From Capitulum mitella (Eukaryota > Arthropoda > Thecostraca > Pollicipedomorpha > Pollicipedidae): a DNA stretch of 64,000 nucleotides. Positions 36,001 to 47,000 of the stretch are shown piece by piece. The DNA lies in NCBI GenBank assembly GCA_030062745.1, contig CP099848.1, forward strand, positions 18,587,081 to 18,651,080. Direction: 5' to 3'. The notes beneath the pieces were generated by a model. That model was not told the DNA's origin. It saw nothing but the letters and a program-made list of their open reading frames with translations, and made no database searches. The translations under genes and the position numbers were made by a program. Numbering within the stretch: position 1 is the first letter of the stretch; every line of letters starts with the position of its first letter.

Positions 36001-37336
36001 TTTTGTTGAGCAAAATCACTCAACTCTATCACATTCTTACAAGAAATGCTGAGACAATATACCACATTAGTGCCTTCTTGCAGACCACTTCCACTATTTG
36101 TATCATGCTATTTGTATCACTATTTGTATCATACAAAAACACACTTTCCTATGAAAGACAAAAATGGTGGCACCACCAGTATCACTTCAAAAAAATCAAG
36201 TTATAGTGCAAAGTAATGGGACACAACTGGAATTCACAGTTCCATCTAGCACTCACTGCTCCAAGGATGCCTGATATACTGTGCAGGAATTGTTGATGTC
36301 ATTATAAATAGACTTAATTTGATTCATTACTGTTATAACATATTTCTATGATTATTTAGCACAATTATGCCTTATTTTTGTTTTTACTATATAACTAATT
36401 ACATTCATCACTAAAATAAATAAGATATTCATGATGGTGTCAGATCCTCAAACTTGGAAACTGCCTTTTTTAAATTCCTGTCTGGAAAATCCATGCAGAA
36501 ACCACAGATGAGTGATGTTGCAGTCACTGGCAGCTGCAATAACAATATTACTTGGTCATTTTTGCACATTCTTTATCTTACAACAAAATTATGCAGGTTA
36601 AGTTCACAAGTCTTTGCCTTCATGCTCTTTGGTGTATGGCTTTTATACCATTCCCACCATACTTTACCAGCAGAAATGCACTGCACAGCCAATGTGTTTT
36701 AGACTGAAATTGTCATGCATCAGCTTGTACTGCAAAATCAATATTTAACATACATGATGTATCAAGAATTATCCCCCAATAAATTTGAGCATTTCTTCAT
36801 AAAAGTCCCTTCTGTCCTTATTTGTCCATGTTGTGATGCTGGCTTTTACATAATGAGTAGGTAAACACCAAAAAATCACCAGAAGATGTTCCACCACTGA
36901 GTGATTTCAGGATGTAATATGTGATGATTGGTACACCAGTGCGATTAAATTTTTATCATGAATAAAGAGTACTGAAAACACCATGTTCCAAAACAACTAG
37001 TTTGGTTCTCAGCAGTCACAAAAATTACACAATCCCTTGAAGCAAAATTGCTGTTTACATACGGTCTGGTGTTAAACAAACAACAAAACACTGGAATCTT
37101 TTGACCATGACAAAATCCTCGCCCATTAGAAGTGCAATTCCGAATAAAAATGAAAGAGTCTTTCTCCGCCAGGAAAGGAACACATCATCCGAGCGCATAA
37201 TGTTACATAACAATTACCGTGAGTGCTTCACGGCAATTGCCGCGCACCGAACACTGCCTCATACCTGCTTAACAAGCCCAGTCTGGCCCACTCCGAGTAA
37301 CTTCGACTTCGACAGTAGTCTTACTGACGACGCCAT
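29979..37336 (-). CDS. CYC1: cytochrome c1, heme protein, mitochondrial (gene span, 8 coding exons)
   Basis: Cytochrome c1 is the c-type heme subunit of respiratory complex III; it passes electrons from the Rieske protein to cytochrome c at the inner mitochondrial membrane. Spliced coding exons are 37265-37336, 34908-34955, 34464-34612, 33950-34082, 32217-32381, 30853-30981, 30461-30580 and 29979-30083. All have GT-AG junctions and matching phases, giving 306 residues, close to other animal proteins. Seen in order: a basic serine-rich presequence (about residues 1-40), a hydrophobic sorting segment (41-60), the heme-binding CAACH at 102-106, the axial methionine in AISMAQ (Met225), and a C-terminal membrane anchor (from about 273) followed by [13 protein letters not shown], which is nearly invariant in the family. 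Its start lies 598 bp from the divergent LSM14 start. Identification is firm; the first exon is inferred from the ATG, donor and phase. Confidence 0.96.
30461..30580 (-). CDS. CYC1: CYC1 coding exon 7
   Basis: Forty codons ([14 protein letters not shown] to TRKRMIIK) form the segment leading to the membrane anchor. Acceptor GGCAG, donor AAG|GTGGGC. Confidence 0.97.
30853..30981 (-). CDS. CYC1: CYC1 coding exon 6
   Basis: Forty-three codons from [14 protein letters not shown] to [13 protein letters not shown], including the heme axial methionine. Its 5' end is tandemly duplicated into the upstream intron (see the repeat at 30941-31190). Confidence 0.97.
30941..31190 (-). repeat. 82-bp tandem triplication of the CYC1 exon 6 acceptor end
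   Basis: The first functional unit is the start of exon 6 plus its acceptor. GGAGGGTCGCAG-type anchors recur at 30941, 31023 and 31106. The two outer copies read as decayed versions of [14 protein letters not shown]: copy 2 has lost its AG acceptor, and copy 3 keeps a CCCCAG but carries a one-base deletion. They are pseudo-exon fragments in intron 5. Confidence 0.8.
31590..32170. repeat. degenerate minisatellite in CYC1 intron 5
   Basis: Imperfect units of roughly 30-36 bp share GTGACGTACGTGAGGTC and GGACCACTGGT cores. They are strongly diverged and lack a preserved reading frame. Confidence 0.7.
32031..32110. mobile_element. short hairpin repeat, possible SINE tail or MITE
   Basis: TTGGTTGGTTATTGGGGC is followed by an imperfect stem (GGGCG...CCGAAT pairing with ATTCGG...CGCCC) around AAGGTC. 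A similarly organised sequence occurs at 57408-57490. This resembles dispersed arthropod repeats with a TTGGTTATT leader, but the family is uncertain. Confidence 0.35.
32217..32381 (-). CDS. CYC1: CYC1 coding exon 5
   Basis: Fifty-five codons include [15 protein letters not shown] and the family signature [14 protein letters not shown], ending RHGGE|GTCCGT. Confidence 0.97.
32565..32936 (-). mobile_element. hAT-like MITE, copy B, in CYC1 intron 4
   Basis: This is the reverse-orientation relative of the element at 22592-23018. Its minus strand begins CAGGGGCGTCGATTTCTGTA and contains AATGTGGGTTTCTCAACGGA and TTAGACTTTATTC. The plus-strand left end CAGGATTGTCGATT is the decayed partner repeat. 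The flanking 8-mers match at only five positions, so the duplication has eroded. No coding capacity. Confidence 0.65.
33194..33627. repeat. direct repeat pair in CYC1 intron 4
   Basis: ATGCAATCTTTCAAAAAGAC near 33194 and ATGCAATCATTCAAAGAGAA near 33586 each continue into ATATCACTGGGCTA. The spacing is about 392 bp, indicating an old tandem duplication in AT-rich intron sequence. Confidence 0.65.
33950..34082 (-). CDS. CYC1: CYC1 coding exon 4 (heme-binding)
   Basis: Encodes [18 protein letters not shown], with the CxxCH heme attachment motif, then [10 protein letters not shown]. It ends at ATCATG|GTGAGC in phase 0. Confidence 0.97.
34464..34612 (-). CDS. CYC1: CYC1 coding exon 3
   Basis: Starts [15 protein letters not shown], the hydrophobic sorting sequence, and runs into [12 protein letters not shown] and SSLDHA, typical of the start of mature cytochrome c1. 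It ends in phase 2 at GCCAG|GTTAGT. Confidence 0.95.
34908..34955 (-). CDS. CYC1: CYC1 coding exon 2
   Basis: A 48-bp exon of 16 codons ([16 protein letters not shown]) lies between a CACAG acceptor and an AAG|GTACTG donor. It continues the presequence. Confidence 0.88.
36130..36600. repeat. intronic segment related to 38985-39640 (copy 1)
   Basis: Within CYC1 intron 1, ACTTTCCTATGAAAG, AAATGGTGGCAC, TGCTCCAAGGATG and then GCAGAAACCA and TTTTTGCACATTCTTT occur in an order matched by the LSM14 intron 1 segment. It is an old direct duplication or two copies of a dispersed element; the sequence between landmarks is heavily diverged. Confidence 0.55.
37265..37336 (-). CDS. CYC1: CYC1 coding exon 1
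   Basis: ATG at 37336 (reading leftward) opens 24 codons beginning [12 protein letters not shown], a basic, serine/leucine-rich mitochondrial presequence. The exon ends CAG|GTATGA in phase 0. Confidence 0.85.
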
Positions 37337-37934
37337 TGCTGGAAGTGGCGGAATTCTAATAAAACCCGGCCAGAACAGGCCAACACCACGGCGTCGCACA
37401 CGCGCACCCCCTTGACCCGCGCCGCAATCCCGAAGATTTTCTCCGACGAGATAGTGTGGAGAAAACGGATGACATATTACACCGACAAAACATCAGGTTT
37501 TTGTGAAATGTTTCTGAAAACAAAGTTATTGCCTTTTAGGAATATGAAAATTAATCGAAACATTGTTATTAATTCTCAAATGCAGTTTTGAGGCACTCAT
37601 TTGAAACATTTCTACGCACGTTTAGCCTTCGATGCAGTGTGAAGTGAAGACATATATCCACTCTGAGCTAAGGCAACTAGTTTCGAAATTAAAATAAATC
37701 ACACCAGTGACTTAGAAAATGCAAGCAGAAAAAAATCTGGGTTATGTTTTAAAAAAGAAAATTGGTATCTCTCTGAATCGATGTTGTTATCGGTTTGCAT
37801 GGTCACGCCACTTCATTGGTTGGGTTATGGCGTGTCGGCGTGCGAGGCCGGGTTTCACCAATTATTATTAGTTTTTGGTCCCAATCCGGGGCCTTTCTCC
37901 GAACCCTTGAAAGTGCACTGTCGAGCGGTAAAAA
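37337..37934. promoter_or_regulatory. divergent promoter interval between CYC1 and LSM14
   Basis: Only 598 bp separate the two start codons, which point away from each other, so both promoters must lie here. CCAAT boxes occur at 37815-37819 (as ATTGG) and 37858-37862 on the LSM14 side. On the CYC1 side a GCGCGTGTGCG stretch near 37395-37405 (minus strand) loosely resembles an NRF-1-type site. The middle is AT-rich. No TATA box is convincing; transcription starts are not mapped. Confidence 0.6.
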
Positions 37935-38052
37935 ATGTCGGACTTTCCGTATTTGGGGAATAGAATAAGTCTAATTTCGAGCTCACAGATTCGGTATGAG
38001 GGGATCCTGTACACCATCGACACCGTGCAGGGCACTGTCACCCTAGCACAAG
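37935..38052 (+). CDS. LSM14: LSM14 coding exon 1
   Basis: Starts ATGTCGGACTTTCCG ([10 protein letters not shown]) and encodes the first half of the Lsm domain. It ends CACAAG|GTAAGT in phase 1. Confidence 0.95.
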
Positions 38053-41000
38053 GTAAGTCGTGTACATGATTTGGTGAATGTTCTGTGTGTATTGCTGGCG
38101 AGTTACTATTCTTGGTGCATAAAAGTTTAATTTGTGACTAGTTTTGGTGTCTTATTGCTCAGCCATTACTTGGTGAAGTGCATTAACAACAGAACGTTCC
38201 AGTCCTGGCACCTTAATGCTGTATCAGGTTATGGTGTGTGCTTATTATTGCACTGGTTGCCACAATGCTAAAAAGGTTGCCCAGTGTATGATATGATGAA
38301 TGCCATTATAATATGTTTCTCATTGTCTAAATCAATGCCATCCCTGTATAAATGATGTGTTTGCCCTGGTTTGTATATAATATAATATATTTGCCAGTAC
38401 CTTTGCAAAATGTGATTCAGAAGCTGTTCTTATTGATCAGGTAGTGTTTGTTTCCATCAGACTAGAATTAATTTGCATTTTTTGTATATTTTGGGCACTA
38501 AATAAGACTGTAAGCTGGATAAGTGACTTGGGATCTGTTAAGATGTAGGATTCACATCAAATACCTTGCTTTACAAAGATTTTGCAAGGTATGGAGTTTC
38601 TTAAACAGTAAGGTGTGGTAATATAGCACATTGTTAGTACCTACTTAATGAGATATTTAGAAGCCACATTTAACTGTTTTTGCCAGAAGCATTGCCCATG
38701 CCTCAGATGACTGGTTTACTGTCATGCATCACATTGGGAATGATGTGATGTCTCTACATCACTGCAGTCATGTCATCCATCATACCATCTGAGGACATTG
38801 GTGTCTAGACATAATGGTGGTGTTGTCTTGACAAGGATGATGTGATTTTGGTACATCAGTATCTAATGGTGGTGTTAAATATGGGCATCATTGGCTTGGG
38901 ATTATATGATAGGACATAACATGACAATAAATCACATATTCACATTTGCGCAGGTCATTTCTGCAGTACATAATATGCAGAAGAGCACATTAACTTTCCT
39001 ATGAAAGCAAGAAATGGTGGCACTTCTGGTGTGATTGCAGAAGGAATTGGAGCTGTATTCCACTGTATGGAAACCATTAGAACTAGCTGCACAATCTTGT
39101 TTACTCTGCCTTTGCTCCAAGGATGTCCCATGTCCTGCAGAACATTTGATGAAGTCATCAGTAAATGATAGAGGCTGCAGGCTGTTGAAGGGATGTTCTC
39201 AGGGCGTAATATTGTGCTGATGGCGTGATGTTACACTGAAGGCACAACCCAGTGGTGGAGGTGCTGTATGTGATATCAGAGGCCACAGGCCAATAAAGAG
39301 TGCAGTCAGACTTGGCTCTGTCCAACAGAGGTTGGGTCAGGTCTCTGAATAGGTTAGGTTGGGTTGGGTTGGGTTGGGTTGGGTTAGATTAGGTTGATTT
39401 AGATTAGATATCTTGTGAATCTTGTTTATTGTTCAGTAAGTTAGATTGTGCTGTTGATGTTGTAAGACTCAAAATGCCTTGTCCTTGGAAATTACAGTTT
39501 TTTACTTTCTTATTTATTTTTTTTTTACTTTTGTTCTTTTGTTACTTTAGAATCCAAGCAGAAACCAAACAGACAAGTGATGCAGTGGTTAGTGATGAAT
39601 GGTGTGGTGATATTCTTGGGTAGTTTTTTCACATTCTTTGTCTTGGAATGATAGCAGTGGATCACAGGTATTTGCCTTAAAACCATCCATTGTATGATTT
39701 TATGTCATTTATGCTATTTTTCATCAGAAAATAATTGTTTGGTGAAAATGTGTTCCTATGGCCCATGACATTACTTGAGGACCGTGTAATTTCTTGACAT
39801 CATTCAGAGGACAGTGCAGTGTCTGGATGTTGGTGCATTAAGGTGTGATGTTAGTTCCATGCCATAATTCAGTTTTTTAAACAGTGTAGACTGATTTAAA
39901 AACTTGGTAGCTGTTTAGGAAGGATTGTACAAATTTTGAGTTGCCAATGACAGTGTTGTCAGCTCTGATACCTTAGAGATATATCTCTTTAGAACAACTG
40001 TCATATCCCATGTTTTCTACATTGCAGATGCATTAGTTCCTGAAACTCTCCATTTTTTTTTTAAGATTCACATATGTAAATATAACAATGACAGGATCTG
40101 CACATTGCCACATATATTGCAACAGATCAAAATGCATACTTAAGCTTAAAGTGTTGCCATTGTAGTGCAGACAAAGTTGTGTCTATTTTTAGGCGCCTCT
40201 AGTATGCCACATCATACAGCAGTTGTGTATGCTTGGTCACAAAAATAGACAGGTGCCCAAGTCATACAGCAACATGTTTATGCATGTTGTGCAATTTCAG
40301 GGATTGAATGTGGAAAAATAACATTGTTTTTTCATCTTGAGGAATTCTGAAATGATTTTTTTGAAGGTGGCAGTTTAATATGGCCCAGAGATACATTTTC
40401 CTACAGTAACATTTACTTAACTTCAGTCGCGTGTCTAATGCTGCCGTTATTGCAGTCCGCTCGTTCGGCACCGAAGATCGTCCGACCGAGCGGCCGGTCG
40501 CCGAGAGGGATGAAATCTACGACTTCATTGTGTTCCGCGGTTCGGACATCAAGGACATCAAGCTCTGCAATGTTCAGAAGACCTACGATGACCCCGCCAT
40601 TGTTGAGGTCAGTATGCCGGGTAATGCACGCGTTCTCGCGCGCTGCTTGTCGGATGTTACGTTATTTGATGCCTGGTGGACGGTTTTGGGCGTTCGGATG
40701 CACGTTTGGGTTGCGTCAGACGGCGAACGGGCCGGATACCGCTGCGGCTAGTCGATGCTCTGCACGGCCTCGCGTCGATCAGCACGTGGCCCGCGCGGAC
40801 CGGGGCGGAAGTCGGGGTGGCCGGCGGCGAGCACGGACTCGGCGCTGACGAGCGACAGCCTGCGGCGGCGCTGTACTGTGTGTTCGTGATTTGTGTGCGA
40901 CGTGAACATACACTGCGACCCCGGAGTTCTACATTCGGAGACGGGACGTGAAGAGGCCGCATGCTACACGGCGCTGCAGGACGGTGCGTTGGCCGTGCAC

Positions 41001-44000
41001 TGCTGGTAAGCGGTGTGTTCTGAGGGCGTCGCTGCTCGCTGTGCTGACAGATGGGCTCGCTGACCAGCTCGGGCGGCGCGCCGGGCGGCCCGCTGGCGGC
41101 CGGGAGCCGGCTCTCGCAGCAGCCGCAGTTCGGGACGGCCGGCGCCGGCCCGACCGCGGCCGCCGGGTTCGGTCTGAACGGCGCGGCGTCCGGCGGTGGC
41201 GGTGGCGGTGGCGGCGGCGCAGGCAGCGGCGGCGCCATCAGCCGGCTGCCGGCGGCGGCGGCGGCGCCCGGCGGCCCGGTGGGCGCCGCCGCGCCCCCCT
41301 CCAGTGAGTCTGCGCTCGTCACTGGTGGCGGGATGATGGACTATGCGGCGTCCGCCCAGCCGTCAGGTACACACCGGCCGGCTGGCTCTGGCGCCAGCGC
41401 GGCCGCACGCCCCTCATGCCAGTGGCTTGGCACGCCCGCCCGCACCCCTGCCCGCTCGCTCAGAGCCGCATGCGCCGCCCGGGATCTTCTGCGCACTTTT
41501 GTTGAAAAAGAATCTGCCCATGATCTGGGTCCGTACTATCTGGAATTCCTTGTCAGCAACGTTACGTGATTGGTGGGTGGCGTTCAGTTCTGCGTTCATG
41601 CTATGTGCGCATTTTTGCTGCTTTCCCGTGCATGTGCTTCCTGGCTTTGTAATTTCCAAGTGGCTGCTGAATGTGTTATTTTTAGCAGCATATTTAGTTG
41701 CTTTTCCTGTTCTTTAAAGAATGGTGGTTGTCGATGTATCTGATAAAACCAAGGAAATGCCTGTTTTTAAGTGTTTTGTGATATGTTTTTGCATGCCAGC
41801 GTTCATTGCCCTGTTTATTCAGAGAACTGATGCTCTGGGGCGTTGCATGCATGCTCATTCATGCATCTTGGATGTTGGTATCTTGCCGTCATTGCAAGAT
41901 GCTTGGTTTGCATTGAGGGAGGGCTCTGAGCACGATCAAACTGCGGACGAAGCTGGAGCACTGTTCTGACACCCTATCATGACACGTCCGTTCATAGCTC
42001 TGGTATCGCTGGGTTGCGGGCCCCTGATGACTCAGTGGGTGTACGTGCTGGGGACCCAGTCTGCGGGTGTTGACCGTGACCGGCTGATCGTCGCCGGCCT
42101 CGTTTTCAGCCGACCTCCTGGCGGGCTCCTCCCGGTCAACGACCCCGTCCCGGCGCTCGCCGACCACGGACCAGGGCGTCCAGACGCAGCAGGACCGCCA
42201 GCACCGGCACAGGGACGGGTGAGTGGAGGGGCGGTCAGGTGAGCTCAGGGACGGGCGAGTGGAGGGGCGGTAGGTCAGCACAGGGACGGATGAGTGAAGG
42301 GACGGTCAGCAGATCAGCACAGGGACGGAAGCAGGTCAGGAGGTCTACGGACCATACAGGGAGGAACTGTCTACACAGGCACAGGGACTGATTAGTGTTT
42401 GGACTGGCATGTAGCCCTGGAGAACTAGATCAGGGGGGAGCTATCTGCGCCGTGTGGCTAGGAAGTCACACCGTATTTGTGAACTGTGCTTGCGGTCGGC
42501 GTTATGGTCCTACTGAGAAGTCTGTCTTCTGCATCTGTATGGGTCAAGAAGGCGATATTTGGCAGCTTCTGACATTGGTGGATTGAAGTTGGCGGCCTGT
42601 CGTAGCTTTGTCCATTTCCCTCAGTTTTACTCGGTCTACTGCTTCATTATACAAGAGCGGAAATGTGTTCAGCAACACGCACAGGTATCGCAGCGTCAGT
42701 TTTTCCTTGGCCCATCCTGAATGCTTGATGAAAGCTGTGTTTTATCTTAGCACAGAGATAAAATGAAATGTGACATGTAAGTCAGGTAAATAGGCGACAA
42801 CCATATATGGATTATCTCTCTAGTAGTGGGCGGTATTGTGGCCAGATTCGCAATTTTGGGTGGAAAATGGCACCTAAGCTCGAAAATAGATACATCCAAC
42901 TCCGGAAATATTGCATCTGAACACCATTATAGCAGCAAAGTCATAATGCATCTTTCCCTCCAGGATTTTGTCATCCTTCAGCACTTTTTGCATCTGCACG
43001 CGTAATGAGAGATAAATCTTGATAACGTGGAAGCTGTTGGAGCTTTATTTTTGCTATAGCCACTCAAATATTTATATCTGTTTGATTTTCTGCTTCATCT
43101 TGACACCCACTGCAAAACGAATTTGGCCACGCTGGTGGGTAGTTACGCAATCGTGCCCATTTGTACCTGCGGTAATTCTAGTATGTGGACTTCGTTATTG
43201 GTGCTGTTGCTGTCTTCGTCCCCAGGCCCGAATCTTCCGTTTAACGCGACGCGACTTCAATTCCAGACGTATTCGATACTTCTGACCGTCATTTTATGAT
43301 AAGCATTCTCAGTCAGCACTGGTTTTCTTTTGATTTATGCGCCAGGTAAGTTATAGCCTGGTTTGATGTTAGGAACCGGCTGATGTAACGTTTTATCATA
43401 TCGTGCTGTCTCGACGATCCTGTGAAGCCCAAACGAACTGGCCGACCGATACTATCCCGTCCGCGGAGCTTGCTCGCCGCCGTGGCCCATGGCTGCCGTA
43501 GGTCGCCATAGCGCCGACCGTGACCGGCGTCCGCTGTGCCCGCAGCCAGCGCGGCGGCTACCACAACTATCAGCGCGGCGGCGGCGGCGGTGGCGGCGGG
43601 TACCGCGGGCAGCGTGGCGGCAGGCGCGGCGGCCGCGGCCAGAGCAGGGGCACCTTCCAGGTCAGCACGCGGCCCATCAAGTTCGACGGCGACTTCGACT
43701 TCGAGGAGGCCAACAAGAAGTTCGAGGAGCTGGCTGCGCAGCTGGCGAAGACAAAGATCAGTGAGTGCCGCCAGTGCCGCTGGCAGGGGTGCTAGGCGTG
43801 TTGGTGGCACCACATGGGGAGTATCGAGGTTGTCTTGTGCTCCTTGGTCTTGGCGTTACAGCCATCGTGACGGCCGCGGTGGGGGGCGGGAAGGGGAAGC
43901 AGATAGTGTTGTGCTTGCACCCAGCAGCCTCTCATTCATGAGTGCTTTGTCAGTACTCAGACTAGCAGATTAGATAAGTTGCCAACTGGTTTATACCAGC

Positions 44001-47000
44001 TCAGATAGGAAGCTGAGTGACAAGTGATTAAGCATGGTAATAAAAAGTGGTAGTAGTATAAACTAAAACGTGGCTCAACCTCTCTTGTGGAATTGGTCGA
44101 CTTTGTGGAAATATGGTATATCCTCTATTTTAGTTCAGTATTTGCTGATGTGAAGGTTCCTCGCTATCAGTGCTAGATTATTCTGCACTGAAGAGGAAGA
44201 TCCTCAGTCCAAAGGGACGGTCGCTGATAGGGTGTGAAAAGACCCCAGAGATTTTATTCCACGCTGTGTACGTGTTTGTACGTGTCTGTGCTGGCGTTTG
44301 CCCGGTTTGCGATCTCTGCGTGTCTTGTGGGATAGGCTGCCCTGCGAAATGGTTGGGAGATGATTTTTGTCTGGTCTGTCATGTACTGGTAGGTAGATGG
44401 TGTTGTCTGATGTGTATGGGTTGGCTGGTGGATGGTTGTTTAGCCTGCATGCACTGGCTGGTGATGGTTGCTTGGCCCCTGTATACCGGCTGCTGGATGG
44501 TTGCTGGGTCTGTGTGTCCTGGCTGAGGACTGGTGGACCTGGCTGGTTTGTGTTGGCTGCTGGACGTTTGTCGGGTTTTTGATGACCGTTTGGTGGCCGG
44601 CAGGCGCCCCTGCTGCCGCCTGGGAGGAGAACGGCGAGGCCGGGGAGGCCGGCGGCGAGGACGAGGCGGAGGAGGGCGAGGCGCAGGAGGAGCACGAGGA
44701 GCCGCCCGTCTTCTACAACAAGACCAAGTCGTTCTTCGACAACATCAGCTGCGACGCCATCGAGAAGGCCAGAGAGTGAGTGGCACTGGTTTGTCTGGCG
44801 TTCGGGACCGCGCCGCGTAGAGTGGACAGCCGCTCGCGTGCGCCACTCCCCGACGGCGGCCGTGCCGGTTTCGGCGGCGTTTCGGCCGGCTCCACAGCTG
44901 ACATGATGTCTGACATCCTTGCACGCTAACGCAGTGCCTCCCTGCGCGGCCGCACGCAGGTGGAGGCGCCGCCTGTCGACACCCCGGCCACCCGTCTCGG
45001 GCGGGTGCTGATCAGTGAACGGCGCGTCCGGCGGCTGACCCCTGTCCGACCCCCTTTGACCCCCCATCCGCCGCCGCCCGACAGCAACCGGCAGCGACGC
45101 CAGGACTGGCAGAAGGAGCGCAAACAGAACCTGGAGACGTTCGGCGTGGAGGGCACTCGGCGGCCATACCGTCGCGGCGGCTACGGCCGCGGCTACTACA
45201 ACAACCGCGGCGGCGGCGGCGGCGGCGGCAGTGGTGGCGGCGGCGGCGGCTACTACAACAACCGAGGCGGCGGCGGCGGCTACTACAACAACCGCGGCGG
45301 CGGTGGCGGCTACTACAACAACCGCAGCGGCGGCTACCGGGGCTACTACAACAACTACAACCGGGGGTATGTGGTCCACGCGGTCACTTGGTGTTAGCTC
45401 TGACCGTGGTGTGTCGTGTAATGTCTTGCTGTTTGGATCTAGTCATTGCATCATCCATGTTCAGAAAAATCCGTGGTTCTAGACTGGAGTTCGTTCCAAC
45501 TGACTTCTTCAACACATACTCAACAGTTAGTAGCCGTACGCGTCTACATGGACGATGCTTCAGCGCCCAGCCATTACGTCAAGGTCACTGTCTGTCGGCA
45601 GACAGTCACCTGCGACAAAAACATGGCCAACTGACGTCACGCAACTAAATTACAGTTAGCAAACGAGAATACACTACATTCCCCCCCCAAAAAAAAAACA
45701 TGGGGACTTTAGTGGTTCGGCTTTCGAATCTCGCGCCCACTGCGGGCGCACAGTCCAGCTTCCGCCGTCTGCGGCGACTCGGCTACTCCGTCGCGTCAGT
45801 ATCGTCTGGGGTGCTGCCGGCTGTCGCGACAGGTTCTGCGGCAGCTTCCGGCAGCTCAGCGGAATCAGCCGCCATGTCACGTGGGGCCGGTGAGTCGGTC
45901 CCTCCCCCGCCCGGACTCGCCTCCAAGACCGATGCGTCACACGCAACGGCAGCGGGTGGCGACAGCTGTGGGCAACAGGCCAACTGGTTAGCTCGCTTCT
46001 TTTGTCATGGCACCAGGCGGTGTGCATGAACACGAGTCCTGTCCGCCAGCAGATGGCTGGCAGGTCCCCACTGTCCCGCCACCTGTCTAGGCTGCGAGAA
46101 CTGGACTCTTTCCCTTCCTCCGGTGTCCGGCCAATCTGTGCCGGGCCCAGTGACCAGTCCTGAACTCCGCGTTCATGACGTGTTTCGTCTTGTAGCGGGT
46201 CTTCTGCCGCCGTTGTTTGGCCTTCACTCTGGCATACAGCTCCTCCGCCCGATTGTTCGGTCGCTGCGAGAATGACTCAGCTGCGGCGTGCAGTTTCGCT
46301 CGCATCGCACGGCCCTGCTGCAGCTCCGCAGGACTACGCCCGGTCATAGCACGAACTGCACTTCTGTTGTGCAGGAAGTTCAGCGGGCAATCAACGCGAT
46401 CCTCCGACTACAATGCAGACATTTTATCGACTAGGCTAGACGATATTGTCTTGCTGGCCCTTTCCACCAAACCCGATTCCTGGATGTGGTGCGGAGTCGC
46501 TTTGATATGGTCAATATCAGCACGTTTCAGATGTACAGCGAATCTTGCAGACATAAACTGAGGTCTTCAGTCACAGAAGCTTCTTAGACAATATTCGGGT
46601 ATCCTTCCCTGCCAGCCAGTTTTTTCAAAAATTACACTACTGACTTTGACATGGGTGGTTCAAGAAGCCCAACTTCTGTCCACTTGGAATGGTAATCAAA
46701 AGCGACATTGGCGAACTTCTGGACGACTCGACCACGCACCGTTGGACCTATGAAATCTAGGTCCAGTTAAGACCAGGGTTCCTCTGGGAACTTCACTGGC
46801 TGGAGAGGCGCGTGACACGGCACTGCCATCTTGTGTGTCAGTCGGCGAGCAGATCCCGCAGGACTTCGCCAACTCCCCCACAGCGTGGTCCGGCCCCGGC
46901 CTCCGGTAAACGCCACGAAGACGCTGTTTTGTTCTGACCATATCTTGATGGCCTTCATGTGCTAGGTTTCGCACTCGCGTCCTCAAGTCGGTGGGCACGA

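Noticed and set aside
44204..45379. 391-residue minus-strand frame with poly-Val/Ala
   Set aside because: It is the antisense shadow of LSM14 exons 6-7, whose FFD and TFG boxes and RGG repeats are unmistakable on the plus strand.
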